Shown here piece by piece: positions 25,258 to 34,387 of a stretch of DNA of 64,000 nucleotides (position 1 is the first letter of the stretch; each line of letters opens with the position of its first letter). The notes below the pieces were generated by a model that worked only from the letters and a program-made list of their open reading frames with translations, had not been told where the DNA came from and searched no databases. Both the position numbers and the translations under genes were made by a program. Origin of the DNA: an uncultured Paracoccaceae bacterium (lineage in GTDB: Bacteria > Pseudomonadota > Alphaproteobacteria > Rhodobacterales > Rhodobacteraceae); the NCBI GenBank assembly GCA_947500055.1, contig CANMQO010000006.1, positions 248,001-312,000 of the forward strand, read 5' to 3'.

Positions 25258-26685
25258 CTATTCTCCGTTCAGCGATCCTTGGCCGCGACCGGACATGCCA
25301 CCGGCGACCTCTTCTGTTGCCTCGCCGGATAACTCCTCTGGCAGCAACAGGTTAAGGATGATCGCGAGGAACGCCGCAGGCAGCAGACCGGATGTCATCA
25401 GGATGCGCGCCGTGTCAGGCAACCCGGCAACAGCGCCCGGCTCCAACTGAAGTCCAAGACCGATAGAAAGGGAGATGGCAAAGATCACCATGTTGCGCCG
25501 GTTCCAGTTCACGTCTGACAGCATCGAGATACCAGCAGCCACAACCATGCCGAACATGACAATCACACCGCCGCCAAGCACTTCGATCGGCACTGTACGG
25601 ATAACACCGCCAACCTTGGGCACCAGCCCGCAGATGATCAGGAAGATCGCGCCGCAAGTCACGACGTGTCTGCTCATCACGCCAGTCATGGCGATCAGCC
25701 CCACATTTTGGCTGAAAGATGTATTTGGGAAGCCGCCGAAGATACCGGCGACTGCGGTGCCTAAACCATCAGCATAGGTCGCGCCTTCGATTTCTTTATC
25801 GGTCGCCTCACGCCCGGCCCCGCCTTTGGTGATCCCCGATACGTCCCCGACCGTTTCAATGGCCGAAATGAACGCCATCAGGCAGAAGCCGATGATCGCT
25901 GCTGCGCTGAATTCGAACCCGTATTTGAAGGGTTGCGGCAAAGCGAAAGCGGCAGAGCGTTCCCAAGAACCGGTGACCGATGACCATTCCAGAATGCCCA
26001 CGCCCAGCGCATAGAAGTAGCCGACAATCAGGCCAATCAGCACGGCAGAGACCGACAGCATGCCGGAGGTAAAGAACTTCAGCCCCAGCGTGACGATGAT
26101 CACCACCAGTGCCGCCGACCAGTTCAAAAGCGAGCCGTATTCCGGTGTTCCGATGGCAGGCACACCACCTGCCGCATATTGAATACCGACTTTGACCAGG
26201 GCCAGACCAATCATTGTCACAACCAAACCGGTGACCAGCGGTGGGAGGGCAAACCGGATCCGTCCAATGAACAGCCCCAGGAGGGCGTGGAACAAACCAC
26301 CGATGATGACACCACCGAAGAGGGCCGCCAGACCATCAACCCCTTTTCCTGCAACAAGCGGGATCATGATCGGGATAAAGGCAAAGGATGTCCCTTGCAC
26401 GATCGGCAGCTTGGCCCCGACAGGCCCGAAGGCGATCGTCTGCAGCAGCGTTGCTACGCCGGCAAAGAGCATCGACATCTGGATCAGATACAGAAGCTCC
26501 GGAAAGTCAGGCGAGTTTGATCCGAAACCGAAACCAGCCGCGCCTGCCACGATGATGGCAGGGGTCACGTTTGATACGAACATGGCCAGCACATGCTGTA
26601 TGCCCAGCGGAATGGCCCTTTGCAGGGCTGGTGTATAATTGGGATCACGCAGTTGCTCTGGCGTCCCGATAGATGAAGTAGTCAT
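25258..26685 (-). CDS. Urate/xanthine permease (NCS2/NAT family)
   Basis: A 475-residue polytopic membrane protein with 12-14 hydrophobic segments and the nucleobase-ascorbate-transporter architecture. GIQHVLAMF opens the first helix, VQGTSFAFIPI marks TM3, ISAIETVGDVSGITKGG TM8, and the QNVGLIAMTGV segment is the family's QN-containing signature at TM10. The acidic E in SAIETVGD is the usual substrate-contacting residue. Its place with puuD, allA and puuE-uraD points to proton-coupled uptake of urate (or xanthine). It ends in a long Glu/Gly-rich tail. Confidence 0.87.
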   Translation of the reverse strand: MTTSSIGTPEQLRDPNYTPALQRAIPLGIQHVLAMFVSNVTPAIIVAGAAGFGFGSNSPDFPELLYLIQMSMLFAGVATLLQTIAFGPVGAKLPIVQGTSFAFIPIMIPLVAGKGVDGLAALFGGVIIGGLFHALLGLFIGRIRFALPPLVTGLVVTMIGLALVKVGIQYAAGGVPAIGTPEYGSLLNWSAALVVIIVTLGLKFFTSGMLSVSAVLIGLIVGYFYALGVGILEWSSVTGSWERSAAFALPQPFKYGFEFSAAAIIGFCLMAFISAIETVGDVSGITKGGAGREATDKEIEGATYADGLGTAVAGIFGGFPNTSFSQNVGLIAMTGVMSRHVVTCGAIFLIICGLVPKVGGVIRTVPIEVLGGGVIVMFGMVVAAGISMLSDVNWNRRNMVIFAISLSIGLGLQLEPGAVAGLPDTARILMTSGLLPAAFLAIILNLLLPEELSGEATEEVAGGMSGRGQGSLNGE

Positions 26686-26724
26686 TATTGTCGTCCCCTG
26701 TTGGTTGCCGGTCTTACGCGCCGG

Positions 26725-27201
26725 TCACTCGTCGTAGATCACCCTATAAGGCGTGGTGAATTGATGTTCCTCTAGGTTTTTGCCGTCACCGACCCGGTCA
26801 ATCACAGCGAAAAGACCCGAACCTGTGAGCGGGGTAAGCACCCCATGCCAGATCCCCCGATGGAAATTGATGCCCTCTCCGGGCGCGGTGATGAAGGCTT
26901 GCGGCACGAGGTTCGCGTCAGCAACGATGACCAGGAATGGATCCATGCTCATCGGGATGAATGCCTGCGATCCCAGTGGATGCCGCTCAACCATATCGAG
27001 CGTATAGGGCAGTTGCCGCAATTCGGACCGGAATAGACTGATCCCAACCCGGCCATCACAATCGACCTGCGCCCTGTCATCAAAACGCCCGCATAGCCCA
27101 GCATTGATGATCTTGTCCGGATCACCGTCGGAGTTCAGCACATCCCCGAACGGGGCAAACGCCGCAGCGGTCAGAGGCGATATGCTGATATCCCGGGTCA
27201 T
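26725..27201 (-). CDS. allA: Ureidoglycolate lyase
   Basis: A 158-residue cupin-like protein with AllA features: SPLTAAAFAPFGDV at the start, ERHPLGSQAFIPM in the middle and FHRGIWHGVLTPL near residue 117. It splits ureidoglycolate to glyoxylate and urea, the last step of allantoate use. The start overlaps the puuE-uraD stop by 4 bp (ATGA). It lies 39 bp upstream of the permease on the same strand. Confidence 0.87.
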   Translation of the reverse strand: MTRDISISPLTAAAFAPFGDVLNSDGDPDKIINAGLCGRFDDRAQVDCDGRVGISLFRSELRQLPYTLDMVERHPLGSQAFIPMSMDPFLVIVADANLVPQAFITAPGEGINFHRGIWHGVLTPLTGSGLFAVIDRVGDGKNLEEHQFTTPYRVIYDE

Positions 27202-28616
27202 TGTGGCAGCATATCCCTGAGGCGATGCAACGCGATCCGTTCGACCTGATAACAGGCCTGCGCAAACTCGGTTTCCCTGTCATTATCCAGTCTGCTCTGG
27301 AACGCGGCCTTGATTGAGGCCTTGTCGTGATCCCGCACCGCAATGATGAAAGGGAAGCCGAATTTTTCGGTGTAAGCCGCATTCTGCGCCGTGAATGCGG
27401 TGCGCTCCGTATCGGTCAGGGCATCAAGGCCCGCTGACGCCTGTTCTGCCGTGCTTTCCGCTGTCAGCTTCCTCGCCGCTGCCAGCTTGCCCGCCAGATC
27501 GGGGTGGGCGGTCAATACGCCCAGCCTTTCATCCTCTGTCGCAGATCGAAAGGCCCGGCACATTGCATTATGCAATCCCGTTGCCGTATCGTGGGCTGGT
27601 CCAAGTTCCAGATCAAAGGCCCGCTCTTCGACCCATGGCGAGTGTTCGAATACATGGTCGAAATTGGCCATGAATGTCGCCTTATCCATTTGTGACGGCC
27701 GCGCCCAGCGCTGATGCGGATGGGTCCTGGCCCAGTGGTCGGCGATTTGTTCCCGGGTGGCGAACCAGACATTGTCATGCCCTTGGGCGTATTCGATGAA
27801 TTCCCGCAATGCCTCTGCCCGACCGGGGCGCCCAATCAGGCGGCAATGCAGGCCGATGGACATCATGCGCCCGCCTTCCCGATAAAGTGTGTCAAAACTG
27901 GCCTTGAGGTAGTCGAGGAACTGCCCGCCCGCATTGAAGCCTTGTGGGGTGGCAAAACGCATATCATTTGCATCCAGCGTGTATGGCACGATCAGTTGGT
28001 CACGCTTTCCGATCTCTTCCCAAAAGGGCAGATCGTCGGCATAGCTGTCTGCCACATAAGCAAACTGCCCGGTTTCAGCCGCCAATTTCACCGTGTTCGT
28101 CGAACAGCGGCCAGTGTACCAACCGCGTGGCGGGGCGCCCACCACTTCGGTATGAAGGCGGATCGCCTCTGCCATATGGGCGCGCTCCAGGTCTTCGGGG
28201 GCATCCTTGTATTCCACCCATTTCAGGCCGTGACTGGCAATTTCCCAACCCGCGTCCTTCATTGCCGCGACTTGTTCCGGGGCGCGGGCCAGGGCCGTCG
28301 CCACGCCGTAAACCGTGACGGGCAAGTCAGCCATCATTCGGTGGAGCCGCCAGAAACCGGCGCGCGCGCCATATTCATAGATGGTTTCCATATTCCAGTG
28401 ACGCTGGCCCGGCCATGCTGCCGCGCCCACAATCTCGGACAAGAACGCCTCTGACGCGGCATCACCATGCAGGACGTTATTTTCGCCACCTTCTTCGTAA
28501 TTCAGCACGATCTGCACAGCGATCCGCGCGCCGCCGGGCCATTGCGGGTCGGGCGGATTCGCCCCATAACCGATCATGTTACGTGGATATCGTTGCAAAT
28601 TCGCGCTCCCATTCAT
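27198..28616 (-). CDS. Fused allantoinase (PuuE) and OHCU decarboxylase (UraD)
   Basis: About 472 residues in two enzymatic modules. Residues 1 to about 305 form a polysaccharide-deacetylase-like PuuE allantoinase (NPPDPQWPGGARIAVQIVLNYEEG, IASHGLKWVEY, LHCRLIGRPGR), which hydrolyses allantoin without the metal-dependent amidohydrolase fold. Residues about 310-472 are UraD, OHCU decarboxylase (FDHVFEHSPWVEERAF, FGFPFIIAVRDHDK with the catalytic-loop segment), which makes S-allantoin. Such fusions occur in other alphaproteobacteria. The in-frame GTG at 28622 is less likely than ATG 28616. Confidence 0.88.
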   Translation of the reverse strand: MNGSANLQRYPRNMIGYGANPPDPQWPGGARIAVQIVLNYEEGGENNVLHGDAASEAFLSEIVGAAAWPGQRHWNMETIYEYGARAGFWRLHRMMADLPVTVYGVATALARAPEQVAAMKDAGWEIASHGLKWVEYKDAPEDLERAHMAEAIRLHTEVVGAPPRGWYTGRCSTNTVKLAAETGQFAYVADSYADDLPFWEEIGKRDQLIVPYTLDANDMRFATPQGFNAGGQFLDYLKASFDTLYREGGRMMSIGLHCRLIGRPGRAEALREFIEYAQGHDNVWFATREQIADHWARTHPHQRWARPSQMDKATFMANFDHVFEHSPWVEERAFDLELGPAHDTATGLHNAMCRAFRSATEDERLGVLTAHPDLAGKLAAARKLTAESTAEQASAGLDALTDTERTAFTAQNAAYTEKFGFPFIIAVRDHDKASIKAAFQSRLDNDRETEFAQACYQVERIALHRLRDMLPQ

Positions 28617-28658
28617 TGGCACGATAATCCGAACTAATCCGCGTGTTTTTCAAATAAT

Positions 28659-29579
28659 TCATGAAGGAGTTTCCGCTGCCCGGATGGCACTTGCGATCCG
28701 TTCTACCATGAATTCCATAAAGAGCCGGGTTTTGGGATCCTGATGCCGCCGATGTGTATAAAGGCAAGCCATCTGCACCGGCACTGGCGGCGTCGCTTCG
28801 GCCACCGGGACCAATGCCCCGCTGGTCAAATGATCCGCCACTTCAAAGCGCGGTTTCATCGCGACACCCTGCCCTGCCAGCGCCCAATCGGTCAGCACAT
28901 CGCCATCATCGCTTTCCAGACGGCCCGCCACGCGATACCGCTGTGGACCTTCGTCCGTCTGTAACTGCCATTGAAACTCTGAAGCACCCGGAAAACGCAG
29001 GTTCAAACACTCGTGTTTGTCCCGAACCAGCGCCGCCCCGTCAACCGGATTTCCCCGTGACGCAACATAAGCAGGTGAGGCGACCAACACCCGCGCCACA
29101 TCGGTAATCTTCCGGATCCGCAGGTTGCTATCGGCTGGTTGACCAAGGAAAAAGGCAAGGTCGAGCCCCTCTGCCGTCATATCAACATTGCGATCCGTCA
29201 TTCGCAACCTGACGTCAATCAGCGGGTATTCTCCCGTAAATTCAGGTACATGCGGCGCAATCAACCGACGCCCCACGCCTAATGGAGCGGCCACATGCAG
29301 CAACCCTTTGGGGTTTTCAGTAAGCTCGGTGACCTGCGCTTCGGCGTAATCAACCGCGTCCAATACAGCGCACGCCCCGCCGTAAAACGCCTTGCCCTGT
29401 GCGGTGGGTGTCAGACTGCGCGTCGTCCGCTGGAACAGCCTGACCGACAAATGATCCTCTAGCTGCGATATCCGGGCAGAGGTGACCGCAGGCGATATCC
29501 GCAAATCCCGCCCCGCTGCCGACATTGACCCAAGCTCGTAAACACGAACAAAGGTACGGATATTCTCAAGATAGGACAT
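28659..29579 (-). CDS. LysR-family regulator beside urate catabolism genes
   Basis: A 306-residue LysR protein. The N-terminal helix-turn-helix spans about residues 1-65 (ENIRTFVRVYELGSMSAAGRDLRISPAVTSARISQLE, shown here in parts), followed by the effector domain with PLGVGRRLIAPHVPEF. ATG 29579 is chosen because the conserved DNA-binding domain begins there; the longer frame back to 29735 would run over the puuD promoter and start. It is divergent from puuD and upstream of puuE-uraD, so it probably controls both in response to a purine metabolite. Confidence 0.84.
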   Translation of the reverse strand: MSYLENIRTFVRVYELGSMSAAGRDLRISPAVTSARISQLEDHLSVRLFQRTTRSLTPTAQGKAFYGGACAVLDAVDYAEAQVTELTENPKGLLHVAAPLGVGRRLIAPHVPEFTGEYPLIDVRLRMTDRNVDMTAEGLDLAFFLGQPADSNLRIRKITDVARVLVASPAYVASRGNPVDGAALVRDKHECLNLRFPGASEFQWQLQTDEGPQRYRVAGRLESDDGDVLTDWALAGQGVAMKPRFEVADHLTSGALVPVAEATPPVPVQMACLYTHRRHQDPKTRLFMEFMVERIASAIRAAETPS

Positions 29580-29670
29580 TATTCGCCATTTTTTGATAGA
29601 GCCTTGCAATATCAGGGAATACAAGAAAACTGATGCATTGACTACACTGGTCGCAAAAAGGGAACGCATC

Positions 29671-30891
29671 ATGTATGACATTGCAATTCTTTGGGACTGG
29701 TTGGCCTTCGCTGTGCGTTGGCTGCATGTGATCACCGCAATTGCGTGGATCGGGTCATCCTTTTACTTCATTGCGCTTGATCTGTCGTTGAACCGCGATA
29801 TCGACGGCCCCGCAGATGGCGAAGAATGGCAGGTCCACGGCGGGGGGTTTTATCATATCCAGAAATATCTGGTGGCCCCCGAAGCGATGCCCGAGCATCT
29901 GACCTGGTTCAAATGGGAAAGCTACATGACATGGTTGTCGGGCTTTGCGATGCTCGCCGTTGTCTACTGGGTCGGGGCGGAATTGTATCTGATCGATCCC
30001 AACAAGGCCGATATCAGTATTTTCATGGGGATTCTGATCTCTGCCGCGTCACTTGCAGTCGGTTGGGTCATTTATGACCTGTTGTGCAAATCTCAGCTGG
30101 GCGAGCAACCCACGGTTCTGATGGTTTTGCTTTTCATCCTGCTGGTGGCGATGTCCTGGGGCTACAATCAGGTATTCACGGGACGGGCGGCATTACTGCA
30201 TCTGGGGGCATTCACGGCCACAATCATGACGGCCAACGTGTTCTTTATCATCATGCCTAATCAACGAATTGTTGTTGCCGATCTGAAGGCCGGGCGCACC
30301 CCTGATCCGAAATACGGCAAGATCGCGAAGCTACGCTCAACCCATAACAATTACCTGACACTGCCGGTAATTTTTCTGATGCTGTCGAACCACTATCCGC
30401 TGGCCTTTGGAACGCAATATGCATGGATCATCGCCGCACTCGTGTTCCTGATGGGTGTCACAATCCGGCATTACTTCAACTCCATGCACGCGCGCAAAGG
30501 CGCCCCGAACTGGACATGGGCCGTCACCGTCATCCTGTTTATCCTGATCGCCTGGTTATCTACCCAGCCGGGGCATGACAGCTATGAAGAGGCAGAGGCG
30601 CGGGTACTCACCCCTTATGAGCAGCGCTTTGCCACCGCCGATGGATTTGAAGAGGCGCATGACATCGTCATCGGTCGCTGTTCGATGTGCCATGCGCGCG
30701 AACCTGTTTGGGGAAACATGCGATGGGCACCCAAGGGCGTTTTTCTTGAGACGGAAAGCGATATTGCCAGATACGCACGGCAAATCTACCTGCAAGCAGG
30801 CGTCAGCCACGCCATGCCGCCGGCCAATATCACCAATATCGAACCTGCGGACCGGCAAAAGCTGATTGCATGGTATCGGGCCGGGTCCTAA
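29671..30891 (+). CDS. puuD: Membrane urate oxidase (urate hydroxylase) PuuD with cytochrome c domain
   Basis: A 406-residue protein with about eight membrane segments of the DUF989 type (AVRWLHVITAIAWIGSSFYF, WLSGFAMLAVVYWVGAELYL) and a C-terminal cytochrome c domain with CSMCH at 337-341 and a distal Met in SHAMPPANI. It oxidises urate to 5-hydroxyisourate and passes electrons to the respiratory chain, so it does not make hydrogen peroxide like soluble uricase. ATG 29671 follows a purine-rich stretch (aaaaaggga). It is divergent from the LysR gene. Confidence 0.88.
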   Translation: MYDIAILWDWLAFAVRWLHVITAIAWIGSSFYFIALDLSLNRDIDGPADGEEWQVHGGGFYHIQKYLVAPEAMPEHLTWFKWESYMTWLSGFAMLAVVYWVGAELYLIDPNKADISIFMGILISAASLAVGWVIYDLLCKSQLGEQPTVLMVLLFILLVAMSWGYNQVFTGRAALLHLGAFTATIMTANVFFIIMPNQRIVVADLKAGRTPDPKYGKIAKLRSTHNNYLTLPVIFLMLSNHYPLAFGTQYAWIIAALVFLMGVTIRHYFNSMHARKGAPNWTWAVTVILFILIAWLSTQPGHDSYEEAEARVLTPYEQRFATADGFEEAHDIVIGRCSMCHAREPVWGNMRWAPKGVFLETESDIARYARQIYLQAGVSHAMPPANITNIEPADRQKLIAWYRAGS

Positions 30892-31116
30892 GGCGGCACC
30901 TTTACCGGTTCATGTCGGTCCAATTGTGACCAGGGACCTGATTGAAGCGGGTCAAATCCGCAGTATCATCACCGATCCACCCGCAATGGGTGCTACCACC
31001 GCAATCAGCGATTCCATAAAAGTGCCCCCTTGTGATTAGGGACGGCTTGGACCTAAGGGTGACGTGATTGATCAGTTGCCTGATGACCAACAGGTCCCAA
31101 CCCGAGGAATAATGTG

Positions 31117-32736
31117 ATGCGCGAATGGTGGCGCGATGCCGTAATCTATCAGATTTATCCACGCTCTTTTCAGGATGATGATGGCGATGGTATTGGCGAC
31201 CTGCGGGGGATCACGCGGCGCCTGCCACATATTGCGGCATTGGGTGTTGATTGCATCTGGCTTTCGCCGATCTTTACGTCGCCGCAAAAGGACATGGGTT
31301 ATGACGTGTCGGATTACAAAGATATCGACCCGTTATTTGGCACGCTAGCCGATTTTGATGCACTGATTGGACGCGCGCACGAACTTGGCCTGAAAGTCAT
31401 TACAGACCAGGTGCTGTCGCATACATCTGACCAGCATCCATGGTTCAGGCAATCCCGTGCCAGCCGCGACAACGAAAGGGCCGATTGGTATGTCTGGGCC
31501 GACCCACTGCCCGACGGGTCGCCCCCGACCAATTGGCATAGCCACTTTGGCGGCCCGGCATGGGAATATGATCCGCAGCGAGGGCAATATTATCTGCACA
31601 ACTTCCTCGCCGCGCAGCCGGATCTGAATTTCCACAATGCCGAGGTGGTTGATGCGGTTCTGGATGTCTGCAGGTTTTGGCTCGATCGTGGCCTCGATGG
31701 GTTCCGGCTCGATACTGTGAACTACTACTTTCATGACGCGCAACTGCGGTCGAACCCACCCGCCCAGAAGCGGCCACAGGTCATGGCGCTCGACCTTTAT
31801 GGCATGCAGGACAATATCTATAACAAGACGCGTCCAGAAAACCTTGGCTTCATTCAACGGCTGCGCAGCCTGACAGACCAGTATGACAACGTGATGATGG
31901 TTGGCGAAGTCGGCGAACTAGGGCGCCGCTCCATCCAGATCATGGGGGAATACACAGATGGAAACTCCCGGCTGCATATGGCCTATAGCTTTGCCATGCT
32001 GGGCAACGATTTCACTGCCGGTCATTTTCGTCAATGTATCGAAGGGTTCCATCGGGACGCACCGGACGGGCATCCCAAATGGTCATTCAGCAACCATGAT
32101 GTGCAGCGCCACGTCACCCGCTGGGCAGATCATGCCGTCAGTGATAGCCATATTGCGCGGCTCGCCTGCGCAATGTTGATGTCATTCGAAGGCACAATCG
32201 GCATTTATCAGGGTGAGGAGCTTGGCCTGACAGAGACCGTACTTACCTTCGACGAACTGACCGATCCGCCCGCCCTGCGGTATTGGCCCGCGGTCAAAGG
32301 GCGGGATGGGTGCAGGACACCGATGGTCTGGGAAGGGGACAAACGGAATGCGGGGTTCAGCGACGGACAACCATGGTTGCCGGTTAAGGAACCGCAGGCA
32401 AGACTATCCGTTGACCGGCAGGAGGCTGACAGCGGCAGCATCCTGCATTTCTACAAACGGGCCATTGCATTTCGCAAAGCACAGCCCGCACTTACGGCCG
32501 GTGACACAACGTTTATTGATTTGCCGGAACCGATTTTAGCGTTTCGGCGCAAATCGGACGGCCAGCAAATCACATGTGTGTTCAATCTGTCCAAAGAACC
32601 CCATGTCATCAAACTTATGGGCTCTGCTGATCTTTGCGGGCCCTATCACGCCGAATTTGACGGATCAGAACTGATGCTGCCGGGCAATGGCTTTGCCTAT
32701 TTGCAGCATGACAAAGATCTTTCATTTTCCGTCTGA
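31117..32736 (+). CDS. GH13 alpha-glucosidase / oligosaccharide hydrolase
   Basis: A 539-residue GH13 enzyme starting WWRDAVIYQIYPRSFQD, the classic oligo-1,6-glucosidase/alpha-glucosidase opening. Catalytic residues are visible in GFRLDTVNYY (nucleophile Asp near 195), VGEVGE (acid/base Glu) and FSNHDVQR (transition-state Asp). No signal peptide, so cytoplasmic. ATG 31117 is chosen over the GTG three bases upstream; a GAGGA ribosome site lies about 8 bp before. It stands alone, without sugar-ABC transporter genes in view, and converges with the histidine kinase gene. The exact sugar is unknown. Confidence 0.87.
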   Translation: MREWWRDAVIYQIYPRSFQDDDGDGIGDLRGITRRLPHIAALGVDCIWLSPIFTSPQKDMGYDVSDYKDIDPLFGTLADFDALIGRAHELGLKVITDQVLSHTSDQHPWFRQSRASRDNERADWYVWADPLPDGSPPTNWHSHFGGPAWEYDPQRGQYYLHNFLAAQPDLNFHNAEVVDAVLDVCRFWLDRGLDGFRLDTVNYYFHDAQLRSNPPAQKRPQVMALDLYGMQDNIYNKTRPENLGFIQRLRSLTDQYDNVMMVGEVGELGRRSIQIMGEYTDGNSRLHMAYSFAMLGNDFTAGHFRQCIEGFHRDAPDGHPKWSFSNHDVQRHVTRWADHAVSDSHIARLACAMLMSFEGTIGIYQGEELGLTETVLTFDELTDPPALRYWPAVKGRDGCRTPMVWEGDKRNAGFSDGQPWLPVKEPQARLSVDRQEADSGSILHFYKRAIAFRKAQPALTAGDTTFIDLPEPILAFRRKSDGQQITCVFNLSKEPHVIKLMGSADLCGPYHAEFDGSELMLPGNGFAYLQHDKDLSFSV

Positions 32737-32798
32737 ACACCAAACATGGGACGGCGGGAGGGGCGTCGTCGTCAGACGCGCGTCTCCCAGGCGGCCCA

Positions 32799-33722
32799 TC
32801 AAAACCCAATCTCGAACACAGCCCCCGGTCCATCGCGCAGGGCAATTGTCGCGCCATGCGCGCCAAGCAACTGATGCACGATAGCCAACCCCATCCCGGT
32901 GCCGCCTGCATCGCGGCGAGTAGTAAAAAAAGGATCAAAAATTCGGTCCCGATTGCCCTCTGATATGCCCGGCCCGTTATCTGACACGCGCAACACGCCT
33001 TCGCACATGCCAACCCTTACCTGAGTCGCCCCATGTGCAAAGGCGTTGTCAAACAAATGGCCCAGCACGATCTGCATCACTTCGGCGCTCAACGGCAATG
33101 CACCATCCCGGTCGACGATAACCCCCGAACGCTCCGCCACCTGTGACAAAAAGCAGGATCCTGCGGGCATCGGCTCATGCGCCCTTGCAAAGGCCCGCTG
33201 ATCATCCAGCAATCCGGCCATACGGGCGGATGCCGCCTCGATATTGGCAACAAGCTTTGTGCGATCCACTGGTGACAGCCCATTATCGGCCAGCAGTTCC
33301 GCCGCACCACGGATCGCGCTCAGCGGAGATTTCAACTCATGCGTCACGTGATCCGCATAAGACCGCAAGACAGCTTCGCGACCGCGCAGGGTTGCGGTCA
33401 TCGCCAGAACAGATTGGCCCAGCTGGGAAAACTCCGGCGTGCCAAAATGGGTTGGCGTCTCGGCCTGCCCTTCGCTTTGCGCATAGGCGGTCAGGGCCTT
33501 GACCGGGCGCAAGACAAGGCGCCATAGCAGGAAGCCCAGCGCCACCGTCGCGGCAAAAGCCATCCAGCCGATCATCCACGAGGTTTCCGCCCAGCCCAGC
33601 ACACCACCAGCGAGCCGAAAATACCCAATCCCGATTAATGGCAGGAAAAACACCGCCGCCAGTGTTCCGCCTAAGACCAGCGCCAGGGGCGGGCGCCATT
33701 TGCGGATCACCCGCCGCGACAT
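32799..33722 (-). CDS. Sensor histidine kinase
   Basis: A 307-residue kinase with two N-terminal membrane helices (LALVLGGTLAAVFFLPL and WMIGWMAFAATVALGFLL) enclosing a very short periplasmic loop, an HAMP-like linker (LRPVKALTAYA), and the HisKA box with the phospho-acceptor histidine in HVTHELKSPLSAI. HATPase motifs follow: DNAFAH, VSDNGPGI, GGTGMGLAIV. The short periplasmic segment suggests it senses the membrane or a partner. ATG 33722 overlaps the regulator gene stop by 16 bp. Confidence 0.9.
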   Translation of the reverse strand: MSRRVIRKWRPPLALVLGGTLAAVFFLPLIGIGYFRLAGGVLGWAETSWMIGWMAFAATVALGFLLWRLVLRPVKALTAYAQSEGQAETPTHFGTPEFSQLGQSVLAMTATLRGREAVLRSYADHVTHELKSPLSAIRGAAELLADNGLSPVDRTKLVANIEAASARMAGLLDDQRAFARAHEPMPAGSCFLSQVAERSGVIVDRDGALPLSAEVMQIVLGHLFDNAFAHGATQVRVGMCEGVLRVSDNGPGISEGNRDRIFDPFFTTRRDAGGTGMGLAIVHQLLGAHGATIALRDGPGAVFEIGF

Positions 33723-34387
33723 GCGCCCATCCGAATACCGACGCCATGCACGGTTTCAATCGCATCGGCACAGCCTGCCTTGGCCAGTTTTCCACGCAGG
33801 TTCCGCAAGTGGCTGTCCATCGTCCGGTCGCTCACATGAATATTGGTCCCATAAATCGCATCAACCAGTTGCGGGCGCGACATCACATTGTCCGGACGCG
33901 CCATCAGCCGCTCCAGCAAGTCCATCTCGCGCGCTGTCAGTGTCACCGCAACGTCCTGCACGTGGCACAAGTGCCTTTCCGGATCGACGCTGACCAATCC
34001 ACGCCGCAACACGGCTTGTGCCGGGGCAGCCACCTGTGACCGCTTCAGGATTGCCTTTACCCGCGCTACCAACTCGCGCGGCGAGAACGGTTTTGGCACA
34101 TAATCATCGGCGCCAAGCTCAAGGCCCACGATCCGGTCAACCTCATCTGCCTGCGCCGTCAGGAACAACACCGGCACGTCGGATTTCTTGCGCAATTCGC
34201 GACACACCGCCAACCCGTCCATTTCCGGCATCCCGATATCAAGGACAATCAAATCAGGGGCCAGGCTTTGCGCCATCTCAAGCGCCTGCTGGCCGTCGGC
34301 GGCTTCGGCCACGGCAAACCCGGCCTGACCAAGTGCGATCCGCACCACATCGCGGATCTGGGTATCATCATCAGCAACCAGGATCAT
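33707..34387 (-). CDS. OmpR-family response regulator
   Basis: A 226-residue regulator. The receiver domain has the acidic pocket LVADDDTQ, the phosphorylated Asp in LIVLDIGMPEMDG, the switch Thr in FLTAQA and the Lys in PKPFSPREL. The C-terminal winged helix includes LTAREMDLLERL and DRTMDSHLRNLRGKL. It is the partner of the overlapping kinase downstream and is coupled (ATGA) to the DUF4173-like gene upstream, so all three are likely one stress- or envelope-sensing unit. Confidence 0.9.
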   Translation of the reverse strand: MILVADDDTQIRDVVRIALGQAGFAVAEAADGQQALEMAQSLAPDLIVLDIGMPEMDGLAVCRELRKKSDVPVLFLTAQADEVDRIVGLELGADDYVPKPFSPRELVARVKAILKRSQVAAPAQAVLRRGLVSVDPERHLCHVQDVAVTLTAREMDLLERLMARPDNVMSRPQLVDAIYGTNIHVSDRTMDSHLRNLRGKLAKAGCADAIETVHGVGIRMGACRGG

